From contig CM063110.1 of NCBI GenBank assembly GCA_031841125.1, forward strand, positions 34,425,214 to 34,489,213: 64,000 bases of DNA, in the 5' to 3' direction. Below, piece by piece: positions 48,601-60,600 of this stretch. A program made the translations under genes and the position numbers. The notes under the pieces were generated by a model. It did no database searches. It was given only the letters and a program-made list of their open reading frames with translations, and was not told the DNA's origin. The DNA comes from Acanthococcus lagerstroemiae. Taxonomy: Eukaryota; Arthropoda; Insecta; Hemiptera; Eriococcidae. Position 1 is the first letter of the stretch; every line of letters starts with the position of its first letter.

Positions 48601-51600
48601 TCTCCCTTTACAGCCCCTGTCCTCTCTATGGTCCTCCAACCCCCATGAAGATCCCTGGCCATCCATCCAGGAGCTCTCACAACCATAACCACCCCTCCCC
48701 AGAGAGCCCTTCCCTCTCAAGACCCCACCCCACCCGGCCACCAGCCCCTCCCGCAACACGGCCATTTCTCTCCCTGATCCCCTCTCTCACCAAGGGCTTT
48801 CTCCTCCACCAGGTCCTCTTACTCATCATAACCCCCAGCCCACCAAGGGCCACCATCTCCGTCCACAGCCCACGCCCCCACAGGGGCCCTCCTCACTCTT
48901 CTGGAACTCCCTCCTCAACCATGAACCCCCTCCTGAGGGTAGGCTACCTCTGGAAAATTGAGCAATCAAGGGGCAGGGTAGGCAACCCGCAGCAATTTGA
49001 GATCTTGGAGATTATGGGTAATTATGTCATTGTACGTCTTTTTATGTCTTATAGGTATATACTAATTATGTCTTATTATGTAAGTTAAAAATTGAGCAAT
49101 CAAGGGGGCGGGGTAGGCAACACGCAGCGACTTGAGATCTTGGAGATTATGGGTAATTATGTCATTATACGTCTTTTCTCTCTATAGGTATACTAATTAT
49201 GTCTTATTATATAAGTTATGTCTTAGGTGGTAGAGACAAAGGCCGGGATTTAGATATCAGGCTTGGAGGTTTTTTTCAGAGGGGGGGGGGGGTTAGTCTT
49301 TAATATATAGAGAGATAGAGAGAATGTCATTATATGTCTTTCTTATGTCTTATTATGTCTGTTATGTCTTAAAACTTATGTCCTTGAAAGTAGCTGATCT
49401 GCCCCTGCACTTTTTCTAATTTTTAGGTAGGCAACCCGCAGTGCGTTTTTTCCAGGAGGGGGAGGAGTTTTGGTTTTTAATATATAAGAGAGATATACAA
49501 CCCGCAGTGTGGGTAATTATGTCATTATATGTTGTTTTTTTTATGTCTCATTATGTCTGTTATGTCTTAGACGAAGGCCGGGATTTAGATAACAGGCCCC
49601 TTGGAGTTTTTTCCAGGAGGGTGGGGGGGAGGAAGAGTTTTGGTTTTTAATATATAGAGAGATTTATCTTCACGAATTTCTAGGACTTGAGCGACGTAAA
49701 ATACATTTATTTGCTTCTTTTTCCTTCCAGTTAACTTGATTTTGACTAAAAGAAATGAACCAACTTAAATTTCTTTTTCCTCTTCTTCCTCGCTCGTGAA
49801 TGATTCAGGATCGCTCTCTCCTCTACTTATAGAGCTATCTCCGCTACTCATAGAGTGACAGAGTCGTCAAGGTCATTCGAATCTGATTTCTCCAAAGAAT
49901 GCACCGGGATTCTTGGCTTTTGCTTACGTTTTTTGAGTTTCTCTTTTTCCTTTTCTTCCTGCTGTGCAAGTCAGATTCTCTTCCGTTCTTCTTTTCCCTG
50001 CTCTTTTTTATTATTTCATATTTTCTTTCTTCAAGTGATAATTTCGCCATTTCTCACTGCATACTGGAAAAGGCAGCCTTTCTTTTGCCCTTTTTCCTTG
50101 TTTCTTGGGGGCAAGCGGCCAGGGTAAAGTATGCTTGAAAGGTGAGGGTATATCGTTGGGAGCCGTCGAGTCGATTCATTAAGCTGACTATAGGTTCTAG
50201 CTTCTACAGGAGAATCATCATTGTCATGAATTATAGGCGTAAATGCCGCTAGTGTAACTCCAACTAAAGATGAACCTTCACTAGGAGTATTCTCCACGTT
50301 AGAAAATTTGCATTATTAGCAACGTGCCCATTACTGGAATTTGTAATATTTGACTGTTTCTAATAATGGGCATACATAGACCATTACTGGACAGATGACA
50401 AACTTTGATAACCCCATAATGGGTACCTTGTACTCTGAAGGCATCCATTACATTAACCCATTAATCCAGTATCGCATATCAAAGCATAACTTTAATAAAG
50501 TGCACTGTTATTTACCGCATGATAAAATCTGTAGGTATTAGCACTCAATTTATCGAAACTAGAAATTTTCTTCGCCGTAATTATTTTTTAACGGCTGCCG
50601 AAAACTTCGATTGCAGTCATCCTTTTTTTCAAACAAGAATTATTATCACGAAAATTGTCCAACTTTTTAGGATTTCAGGGCAGTCAATAAGAACAACTAT
50701 GTTGTATCGATGAACTGGCATTGCCCATTATTGGGTAGGTTACCTTATATCAACCCAATGTCCACTCAGTATTCGGTGCATCCATGTGTATGAACACCAT
50801 CCCGCTGACCGCATGGACGTGTCCACCCAATGTCAAGTTAATATTCTATGTAAACATTTGTGTCGGCGCGTCTATGTAGCCGCACGGTTCTTGAATTGGC
50901 TGAGGTTCGACATCGAGAGTTCTCAGCCAGTTCAGAAAGCGCAAATAATTTCATGAAAATCCAGCCGTCTGACTGACTTTAATTACTCCCTTTCGAAATT
51001 CACCGTACTCGTAGGACTGAAATAGCAATTATTATTATCAACTGCGAAGTATAAAACAGGATGTAAAGGTATTTATATAATTCGAACTTTTTCCTTTTCT
51101 GTCTCAGACGCACCTCGTATGTGTAGTGCCATCATACAAAACCTTGGAAACCGCGGAACCTGTAGCCGCAAAAATAAGCGTCGTCTCTGGCAGTAGAGCC
51201 AGCGAGCCGCATTCATTCACATACACCCCGATGACCTCACTTTCCCAGTCGCTGCCTCCAGTTTCGAGCGCGAATTCACTGGTCACCGACGCGACAACTC
51301 CGTGTTCAGAAGCGACTGAGGTTTCTGCCAACTCAGAAACTGGCTCAGGTATTTTTAATGTCATTCCGTATCTTACTCTCGTCGCGGTAACATTTGATCA
51401 CAATTTTGTTCGGTTAGGTCAATTTATCGTAAAATTTCCTCACATTATAGCTATCTTATTGCGCAAGTTTTACGCTCATTGTAGCGGTAGTTCATTTTCG
51501 ACTCGTGAAAATAAGGTGAATGACCGGATTCATGTTTGCTGTACTGCGAATGGTGATCTCATTAAAATGAAGTATTACGTTACAACGTCATTGAAGCTCG

Positions 51601-54600
51601 ATTCAGATCCTTTGGATTATGCCAAGAAAATAGTGTATGTGCCAAATCCCCGGAATATCTTCGTAGGCCTCAGAGCTCAGCATTTTACATTGGAAGTCTC
51701 TCAAAACGTCTTTTGTCTCTGTTTTCTAATTTTCTACATGCCATGATCTCGCCGCGTTTTCTGACTGCAAATAGGAGAAGAAAATACGTTATCAACATTC
51801 CTGTTTGCAAGCCTCCACCGTTGATTATATCTGTCTGAACGATATGCTGTTAAAAGACTATTGAGGTGTTCGATAGGTAGACGGAGGTGAAATACAGCTA
51901 TACCTATTTTCTTTGTTCGACTTTATTACAAGCTGATTACTTTAATCACCGAAATAGGTATAATAACTTCACGTTCCAAATTTGAAACCACTAATAATTA
52001 ATGTATAATACGTATTTAACTTGCGGATGGACAGAAAATTAATTTGACTGTTCTTTAAATGCCGTGCACGAGAAAATTAAACTTTCAGTTCCAGTTTTAG
52101 AAACAGAACCGTCTTATTAACATTTCAGTGAAATGTCTCCGGAGTGCGAGCGAATCAGCAGTTGAACAAATTGCCTACGTTGCATCTATCCAGTGCAATG
52201 CAATTCACAAATCTGCATTTGTAAATAGCTGTCTACTTATTATACGAATTTTAATGTATTATGTACTCGAGAATATCAAATATACAAAATGAGCCAGAAG
52301 TACTCCTATCCTGCTTCCATTTTCCGCATTCTGAAGACTGTTCTTGTATTGAAAATACAGACGTTCCACGAACCCACACTTATAGCCGTATGATATATCC
52401 ATGTGTTCAACACGAACTAAATTTTATCAATTTCGTCGCTGTTAGTATTTATATAGGTACTTCTTTACAGTTACTGTGGCTAAAGAACAAATTTTAGATA
52501 TATTGTTTGTCAAGCATGTTTAATCAACTTTTATGAAATTAGAAAATAGACGAGATACATTATTTTCTAGATCTAATATTTACCTACTCGGTGTTTCATG
52601 GACTTCTTGTTTTCGATATCGAGTACCTCCAACAGTAAATAAAGTGCACTGATGAACATTTTATATAGCTGATTCAAAGGGAACCCTTCGAAAAAAATCT
52701 ACCTAAAACCTATGATATGGAATTTTACTTAATTTTTCCTAGACACAAGCTGTGATCAAATGTTACTAATAATTTTAATACGTGTCTATATGTTTTCTGT
52801 GCCATTTGACCCTCTGTAAAAATGATGAAAGTGAAAAAGGAAAACACGAAAATGAGAAATATTGTTTCGGTTTTATTCCTTTTATTTTTGTTACCATTTT
52901 TTATTTTGTTACTCGTCATTGTTTGTATTTTATGTTGTAAAAATTTTGAATATTTTACTGACCTGACATTTCTTTGGATTCCTCCCATGTTTACAGTAAC
53001 ATTAGATTTAGAGAAGCAATCTGGTGTCGCGCAGCACAAGTTGTGTCAACAGTCTTCGTAGGTTGGACTAAGCTGCCAACCAATCTCTCCTAATCGACAG
53101 GTTCTGTCATAGATGTAACCATAAAAATATACACAGTTCAGTTTTATGATATTTAGTTGCTATATAAATACGTTTTATAGTACATTCATATTATTTGACG
53201 CAATTCTCAGCATAGACTATACCTAGACATTACATAATAGTACAGTACACCCCATTAATACATACGGACGCATGTATAGCGCACACATACTTACAACATT
53301 ATACCACAAGTACACGTGAATTACACATCCACACACATACGTACAAAATACAAATCGCGTCAGCGATTCTCATATTTACACCTTCTTTAGTTAAGTACCT
53401 ACATTTTTACTCTTCATAAGTCCATATTTAATTTAGTTTACGTACGTTCAGAATAAGTAGATACGCTACAGTTCATAATATCCACTTCAATTAGTAAGTT
53501 GCTTGAACGTACTCTTCGTATTCATAAAAACACACGGAACACTTTTATTTTTTTTTCTCAACTGCAAAATACCAGTCGTTATTAAATAGGTCCCTGATGC
53601 TTCTATCGCTAGATTTTTTTTTCGCTGATTCATAAAGGTATTTTACTCGTACATTACCAAGTACAAACACAATAAAGCCTCCTTACGATAGAAGATTAGA
53701 TTAGTTTCTAAAATACCTATTTAGATTTGTTAATTTTGATCGTATACGGTGAAATTTTGAAATCTTTATGAGTTGCTCATTGCCAAAAGTAGTATTAAAA
53801 TGAGGTCTCTGCGTCAGCACTTTTAGAGCTTCGCTTTGAGACTTCCTTCCATCCAGAGTGATTATTTTTAAGAATCGTCTCATGGACTGAAAATGATACC
53901 TAGTAACAATCTCTGAGAAATGAGAATATTGAGCTTTTGACTAACAGTATACGAACGAATACTACTATTAACTGTAATGTAAAACTAGGTATATAGCGCA
54001 TTTGCAACTACAATAACGATGGTGGATTGTGTATACTTTTTGATACAAAGACAGGTCAATTGGTATGACAGCTCAGTGGCATGACAACGGTGAGTCCAAG
54101 GGTATCAGAGCATCCGCTCAATCGTGATGGTTTCTTTTTTAGTCATCAATAGGCACACGCTCTGAGCACCCTTTCGCAGTATAAGGTTGTTGAGCGTCTA
54201 GTATGACTGGTAGAATTTAAATAATTGGTCAAAACCTGAGTATCTAGAAGTTTGAAGTTGTAGTCACATAAGAAAACTGATTGAAACTCGGGCACAAAGA
54301 TAGACTGAGCTAAATCACAAAATGGGATTGGTTCTTGTCAGAAGAATGTGACAAAAAATCCGCTCAACATTTAGTGCTGAAAGAAAGTGGGTAATCAAAA
54401 GTAAGAATCATTAACTTCTTTCCTAGTAGATTGTTAAGAATCTAATCATTTTTCTCTAGGGAAAGAAATAGCCATTTCCTTCTCTATAATTTAGATATTT
54501 AGATGCAGGTGAATAATGTGTCGCATTCTGAAGACTCGACTCATAAAATATAAAGAATGTTCTTAGGTACATTTTAAAGGGGAGAATTTTTTTCTCTTGA

Positions 54601-57600
54601 AGTGTTTCAGATACCTATATAGTTGATTCTTCTGATACCCATTTATTCTATGGTTCTTAAACATTTGCCCTCTTTAACTATAGAGCAGTATTTTGTCAAT
54701 TTTAAATAAATTTTTCCTCATTTCTGAATTAGGTACGCTTACTATTTATTTTATTTTGTTTTTTCAAGTATATTCTCATCTGATAAACACGTATAGTTGT
54801 GACAAAATTTTCTAGTAATTAGTAATCTCGATTTTAATGTTTCCAAATTATCATTGAGCAGAAAGTATACTTAGGCAGGGGAAAGCTCCTTTAAAAAATG
54901 GATGAATTTGATATTTTTTATCATCAAAGATAAGCGAAAACCCAAAAAAGAAGCACGTTGTGGAACGTTGAAAGCAAGATAGTTGAAAAGAACTCAGTTT
55001 TTCATCATTAAAATCAATATATATCGCTCAAACCGATATTGTTGTTCTTATAATACAAGGTGTCTACCAGTCATGAATTGAAGTCAGTGGTTATGATTTG
55101 TGAAAGTTATGAATTTAATTGTATATTCAATGCGTTTTTTCTCATAAATTATGAAGTCTCTCCAAGTTCTTCTTGGAAAAAGAAAGTACATTGAAGAAAG
55201 ACCGTAAGCAGCAATACAGCGTGCCCAACTGCTGATTATTTATCTTCAAAAAATGATTAGTGACGAAAGTTATGAATTTAATTGTATATTCAATGCGCGT
55301 GTTCTCATAAATTATGAAGTCTCTCCAAATTCTTCTGGGAAAAAGAAAATACATCAAAGAAAGACTGTAGGCAACAGCACAGCGTGCCCAACTGCTGATT
55401 ATTTATCTTCAAAAAATGATTAGTGACGAAAGTTATGAATTTAATTGTATATTCAATGCGCGTGTTCTCATAAATTATGAAGTCTCTCCAAATTCTTCTG
55501 GGAAAAAGAAAATACATCAAAGAAAGACTGTAGGCAACAGCACAGCGTGCCCAACTGCTGATTATTTATCTTCAAAAAATGATTGGTGACAAGTGACAAC
55601 GTATACTTGACACGGTAAGTACGGTGGTGACATGAGCCGGCTTGCTATACGTATCATCTTTTTTTTGTAAATGAGATCTTCAAAATATGTATTAGCAAAG
55701 GACAAAATTGAACAAGTATCACTGAAACGTCAAAATTAGTTTTTGTTTTTGCAATTTAGGACCTCTAACATGAGTTTTGAGAGCTCTTGAAAAAAGTCAT
55801 GGGAAGGTCATGAAAAAGTCAGATTTTACATATTTGTATTTGGTAGACATCCCTGTAATGCCCCAAACCGGACTTGGAAAATCACATCATTATGAGCAGC
55901 ATATCGTTGTAACGGATTTCTGCTGTAAATAAACCCTCAAAAAGATATAATTGAGAGAAAATCTAAAAAGAAGAAGGCTGTATGCATCTCATTTCATCTA
56001 GTGAAGAGGTGAACAATTTTTGCATTCAAATTGACTTCACTTTCTTAGAGATTGGGACTTTCGAGTCAAAAAGCATTCTATTTTTCATGAAAATGTAAAA
56101 AAAATGTTCTTTGCGATGATTTTTTGGGAGATTTGCCCCCCCCCCCCCAGTATCTTTACTATTGATTGTATGTAACAGTGAATTAATAACCTAACTCAGT
56201 ATGTACGAACGACAGGAAAATATTGAAAACAAACAAATACATTACAAATGCGATCTCTATTAAATAATGTTCAAAACATAATTTATTCAACCATAATTAA
56301 GATTCCCGTGAAACACGTGCATATGGAAATGTCGACTTAAATGTCAATATTGAAATCCAGCACATTTTTAGTAGGTACCCATTTTCATGTACAGTGCATA
56401 TACAAATGTCAATGCTCTGTTTCAGGGGCGCAACCAGAACTTTTTTTGTTGGGGGCTAGAATCTAGAAAGAAAAAAAAACTTGGGCTGGGTGAAAGCTCG
56501 ACTTAGTACCTACCTGATTTGGTACCCTCTATGCTCATAAGCTGTAACTTTGTACGAACCTACGAAGCCACATAACCGCATCAGGCCATCGGCATCAATT
56601 TTTTTTTCGTTTCAGGATTGGTTTTCAAAAAATGTTGAAGAATTTTGAAGGGGGCTATAGCCCCTAGCCTCCTCCGTGGTTGCGCCCTTGCTCTGTGTAT
56701 TGTCGACTGTGTAGTATACATCCATATAGATAAAATGATGAACAAGTGTTTGGTGGATGTAAAATGCAGTTAACACTTCAGTCAACGAGTGTCTATACAT
56801 GTATCGATACTATATAGACATGGTAGTATGCAGTGAGATAACACGTGTTTTGTAGACGTCGACAAATTTTCGTGCAGTCGACTTTATAGTTGACATTATA
56901 GTCGACAAGTATCGACATTACTGATCAGCACTGTAGTAGCAGTGCACATAAAAATAGACCCAGTTGTACAGTCGACATTATTTGCATGGACATGTCTACT
57001 AGATGATTGGTTTATTGGTTTAGGCTGAATAACTTTTTGTATAAATTAAGTTATTGTCATAATTCTTATATGATTTGGTTTAATATGTACAATGTGTTTC
57101 AGAGCATTTGGATGCAAAAACACCAAAAAAATTTTAAAAAAATGATGTCGATACAATTGTCGATGCTTCTGTCAACGTCGACAGTGTTTCACGGGTTTCT
57201 AATTCAAACGCGCCTGTTGAAAAAAAAAAAAAACTAGCATTACTGACGTTATTAGTTTAGGAATCATATGTTGGCGCCAGTGGAGATGAATAAAGTTATT
57301 AAAATTTCACCGTATACAGATCTGCTTTCCTATTTAGCCATAGAGTAGAATGAAATTCGTAATTTACCTACACACTTAGAATAATATTTCTTTGATGTGT
57401 AGAATACACTTAGAGTTAGGGAACTTCTAGTCTATACTCGTAAACATCTTCAGCCACAGTTAGCTTACAATTTTTATTACTTTGAAATATGATTTTCTAG
57501 CCGCTTCATCCATCAACAGACAGCTTTCAGGAACAATTTTTTAAGTAGCCCCATCTATATATTCATCCCGCTTCTAAACATTTTTTGTGGATATTTTTAT

Positions 57601-60600
57601 ATTTCAGTTAATGCATTTCAGTATTTTTATTATTTTTCCTCTTTTATTCGTAGTCATAATGGTGTTCTGAATTCCAGTTGATAAAATGATTATTCGTATT
57701 TTTAGTAATGAATCAGTTAGCAAAAATAACAGCGTAAAATGTGTCTCATTCAACATTTAAATCTGCGACCTTTGATTGTCGTAGGTACATCAAAATTTAC
57801 TATCATTGTTAATGGCTATAACAGTTTTATTCTCGGAGCACTGGAGTACTTTTACGCTGTTTTTAGACACGAATACGTTTATAATTTCAATGATGTATCT
57901 TTAATCGGTAATACAATTTTCAAATTTCCCATTACCCAGACCAGTTCTAATACCGATTGTTTTATATTTGTTGCAGGACTAAGCAGTACGAGTGAGAACG
58001 TAATGAAAACCGCAAACTCTGCTAGAGGTAGGCATTCATTATATTCATCCTCCTACAATATGCTTATAAGTATATGCGCTAAATTTTGTTTCGTGAGTCG
58101 TGACTTGTATTGTTAGCCTAGATGTGTGTGCGTGAGTGTAAAATTGTGCGCATTCTGGTAATGATAACATGGCTTTATCGAGATACAGTAGTAGAGCTAG
58201 AACTAAATTTTTTTTCTTTTATAATTTTGATATATTGAGATGATGAACTGATGATGCTAGCAAGATACACTACAATGTTTGAATTGGCGTACCAAGTCAG
58301 ACACGCTATTAAATTGGCTTATGAAAAATACCTTACGTATATTGTCCAAAATTCTTTATTTCCAGTATTTCTCTAGTTCCGCTGGCGTATCTTTCAAGAT
58401 GCGTGAGTAACTACCCGTGTGTCCGCGCACGGTCATTAGATTCTTCTAACTGGTCGAGGCTATCCATAAGCCTGATTTGGAGCTTTTTGTCAAACAAATG
58501 TAGCTTCACTTTTTGAAATTCGACCGTTGCTTTCGGTATTGCGTTTCGGACCCTAACACTCGGCGATATCGTTCGGCGAGCCATCGGCCGCGAACTACAA
58601 AAACTAAACAAGGGTCCACCGTGTGCTATTTTTGCGAGTTTATGCCGAAATTTATCCGCATTCTGAAAGTTATTTAATGCAGTTCTTTCATTGTTGATTT
58701 AGGACGTAATTTAGATAAGGGTTTAAGTGTGTATCGTCGCGAGCATGTCGACTCATTTTTTAAGCTAGACAAAGTCCCTACCTTGTATCCGCTAACGGTC
58801 GCCTCTTGAACGTATTCGCCGCGGTAAAGGTAAATATGCAACCGAAAGGCCCCCGTTTGCCGATAGCTGCCTATTCGTAATGTTTGATTGCTGTTTGCTT
58901 ACAGATGACTGCGAGAACGTGCACCCGGTGTTACTGTGGCCGTCGTCTAATCTCAGTTCACCCACAGACGGTAGCTGCAACCTGCAGAACGACTCTAAAA
59001 TGATGCCGCCGCCGGCGATGCTACCCAGAAGGTCGTCCGTCCAAATGATCGTTCCCGAGAACATGTCCTCGAACGCGAAGCCCGATTCATCCAACACCAG
59101 CTCCGACGTCATTCCTGTCACCACCAGCAGTCAGCTAGCTAGTGGCGTACCCTCGCATACTTTCGTATCGGCACCATTTACCGCAATGCCCGAAGTGCCG
59201 ACCATGATGTCGGACTTCGCGCGTAATTTTCACCCACTGGCTGATGTCGAAGCGTCACTGAAAACGGAGCCGACGGTACCGAAAGTGGAGCCGCTCTCCG
59301 ACTCGCCGGCGCTATCGTGTACCGCCGAATCGTACTCAGTACCGCAAAGCAGTGATACTCAGTCGTCACAGACGTGTCTCGTGCCTAGTATTAAAACCAC
59401 GTCTTCGCTGTGCATCAGTCAGGCGCCCGCAGACCTGTACGCTGGTTCTCAAAATTTCATGTACCGCCCTGCCACCATATATTCCGATGTAGTTGCCAAA
59501 ACCGAACAGCCTGAAAATCGTTCTCCGGTTGAAGAACTGACCACCTTCGATGTAACTGACCGACCGCCATCCATTATCACCACGAACTCGAACGGAGACC
59601 TCATGATGTCCGCTACACGTACCAACCTAAAGCCAGCCGAATCGATAAACTTCATCAGCTCGAACCCGCTGCCGATAAACCCGTCTGGCATTCTGCCTCA
59701 AATCAGGTCAACCTCTGTGGACAATAAAATCTCACGAATTATTAATCTATCCGATGCATCCTTCGGCAAAGCCAGAAGTTTCGAGTTCAACGAAATCATG
59801 TCGCAACAACAGCAACAACAACAACAGCAACTGGCCACTTGTTTCATGAAACCGTCTTCCAGTTACGAGAATATCCGCAGCGCTGTGTGCTATAAAAACG
59901 TTCCAGCTACCACCGAGTCGGCGGCGGCTGTGTACCCGAATTTCATGAACTTAGAGACCGAGTCACCGTTGAACGATTCGGACAGTAACATGATGTTCAA
60001 AAAGTCGCCGGAAAACAAGCCGGTCGCCGCGTCCTTGTCGATGGCCACTGAGCCGCCGATGATTCTCGAGAACACCTCGATGTCGCTGATGCCAAAGGTG
60101 ATGGGACCGCGTGAAAACTCGCTAGATAATTACTCGTCAGTACTGCCCGTTTCCAAAAATCAGCTCACCAGCGAGAGTAGCTTTTTGAGCGCGCAGCCTC
60201 AAGATTCGACTTTGACAGAATTCGTTCCTTCGACGCTGGTCGACAACGCCGTTAACACGGTGCCGAAGCTGGAAGAATTGGTCAACTCGACGGCCGAGAG
60301 TTACATACGCTCGGGCCAGTCAGCGTCGTCGTTGAACTTGGTCACGAATGCTAACTGCGTCGCCAATACCATGTCGCTGGATACGTTTCTGTCAAACGCA
60401 CCACAAAGCAACCTCATGAACAACGTAATCTGCAACACCGTCACCGCCACCACCGACAGCTGCGCGAGTGGGAGTTCAATATCGGACGCGTATCAGTGCG
60501 GTAATATGGTCGCCAATATGGAGATGTCGAACGTGGTACCGCCTAAACCGATGAACGTGTTGGAGTTGAAAGACGTCAAAGACGAGAATAAACCGACACC

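Larger units (their letters stand above)
46206..50745 (-). mobile_element. Possible 4.5-kb composite transposon with AATAATGGGCAC ends
   Basis: The left tip AAGGTAGCCAATAATGGACA and the right tip (inverted) AAGGTAACCTACCCAATAAT agree with one 4-base gap. Both ends carry several subterminal CCCATTATTGG/TAATGGGCAC words (left 46410-46465, right 50310-50740). Inside are a pyrimidine island, a minisatellite and a pogo-like transposase tail on the minus strand. No target duplication was confirmed. Confidence 0.5.
44744..51107 (+). other. NFAT intron 6 (6.4 kb)
   Basis: It splits the TIG domain. It contains the duplication with MITE 45292-45790 and the possible composite element 46206-50745. 44744-45240 and 50750-51107 show no features. 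Confidence 0.75.
51349..57976 (+). other. NFAT intron 7 (6.6 kb)
   Basis: It contains the element 55056-55855 with its tandem array, the GTCGAC-rich stretch 56331-57182 and a hAT MITE at 56423-56690. 51350-55000 and 57250-57970 are AT-rich and show no recognisable feature or exon. Confidence 0.75.

Noticed and set aside
48204..49088. Proline/serine-rich open frames in the CT island
   Set aside because: All frames are open because the sequence lacks A; the peptides are pure composition effects with no splice or start context.
52822..53061. Small membrane-protein-like frame with a hydrophobic core
   Set aside because: The TTT/TTA-rich sequence gives Phe/Leu runs by composition; no signal of conservation and no splice partner.
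55142..55520. Duplicated 71-codon minus-strand frames
   Set aside because: They simply mirror the 163-bp tandem repeat, have no domain, and run through AT-rich sequence.
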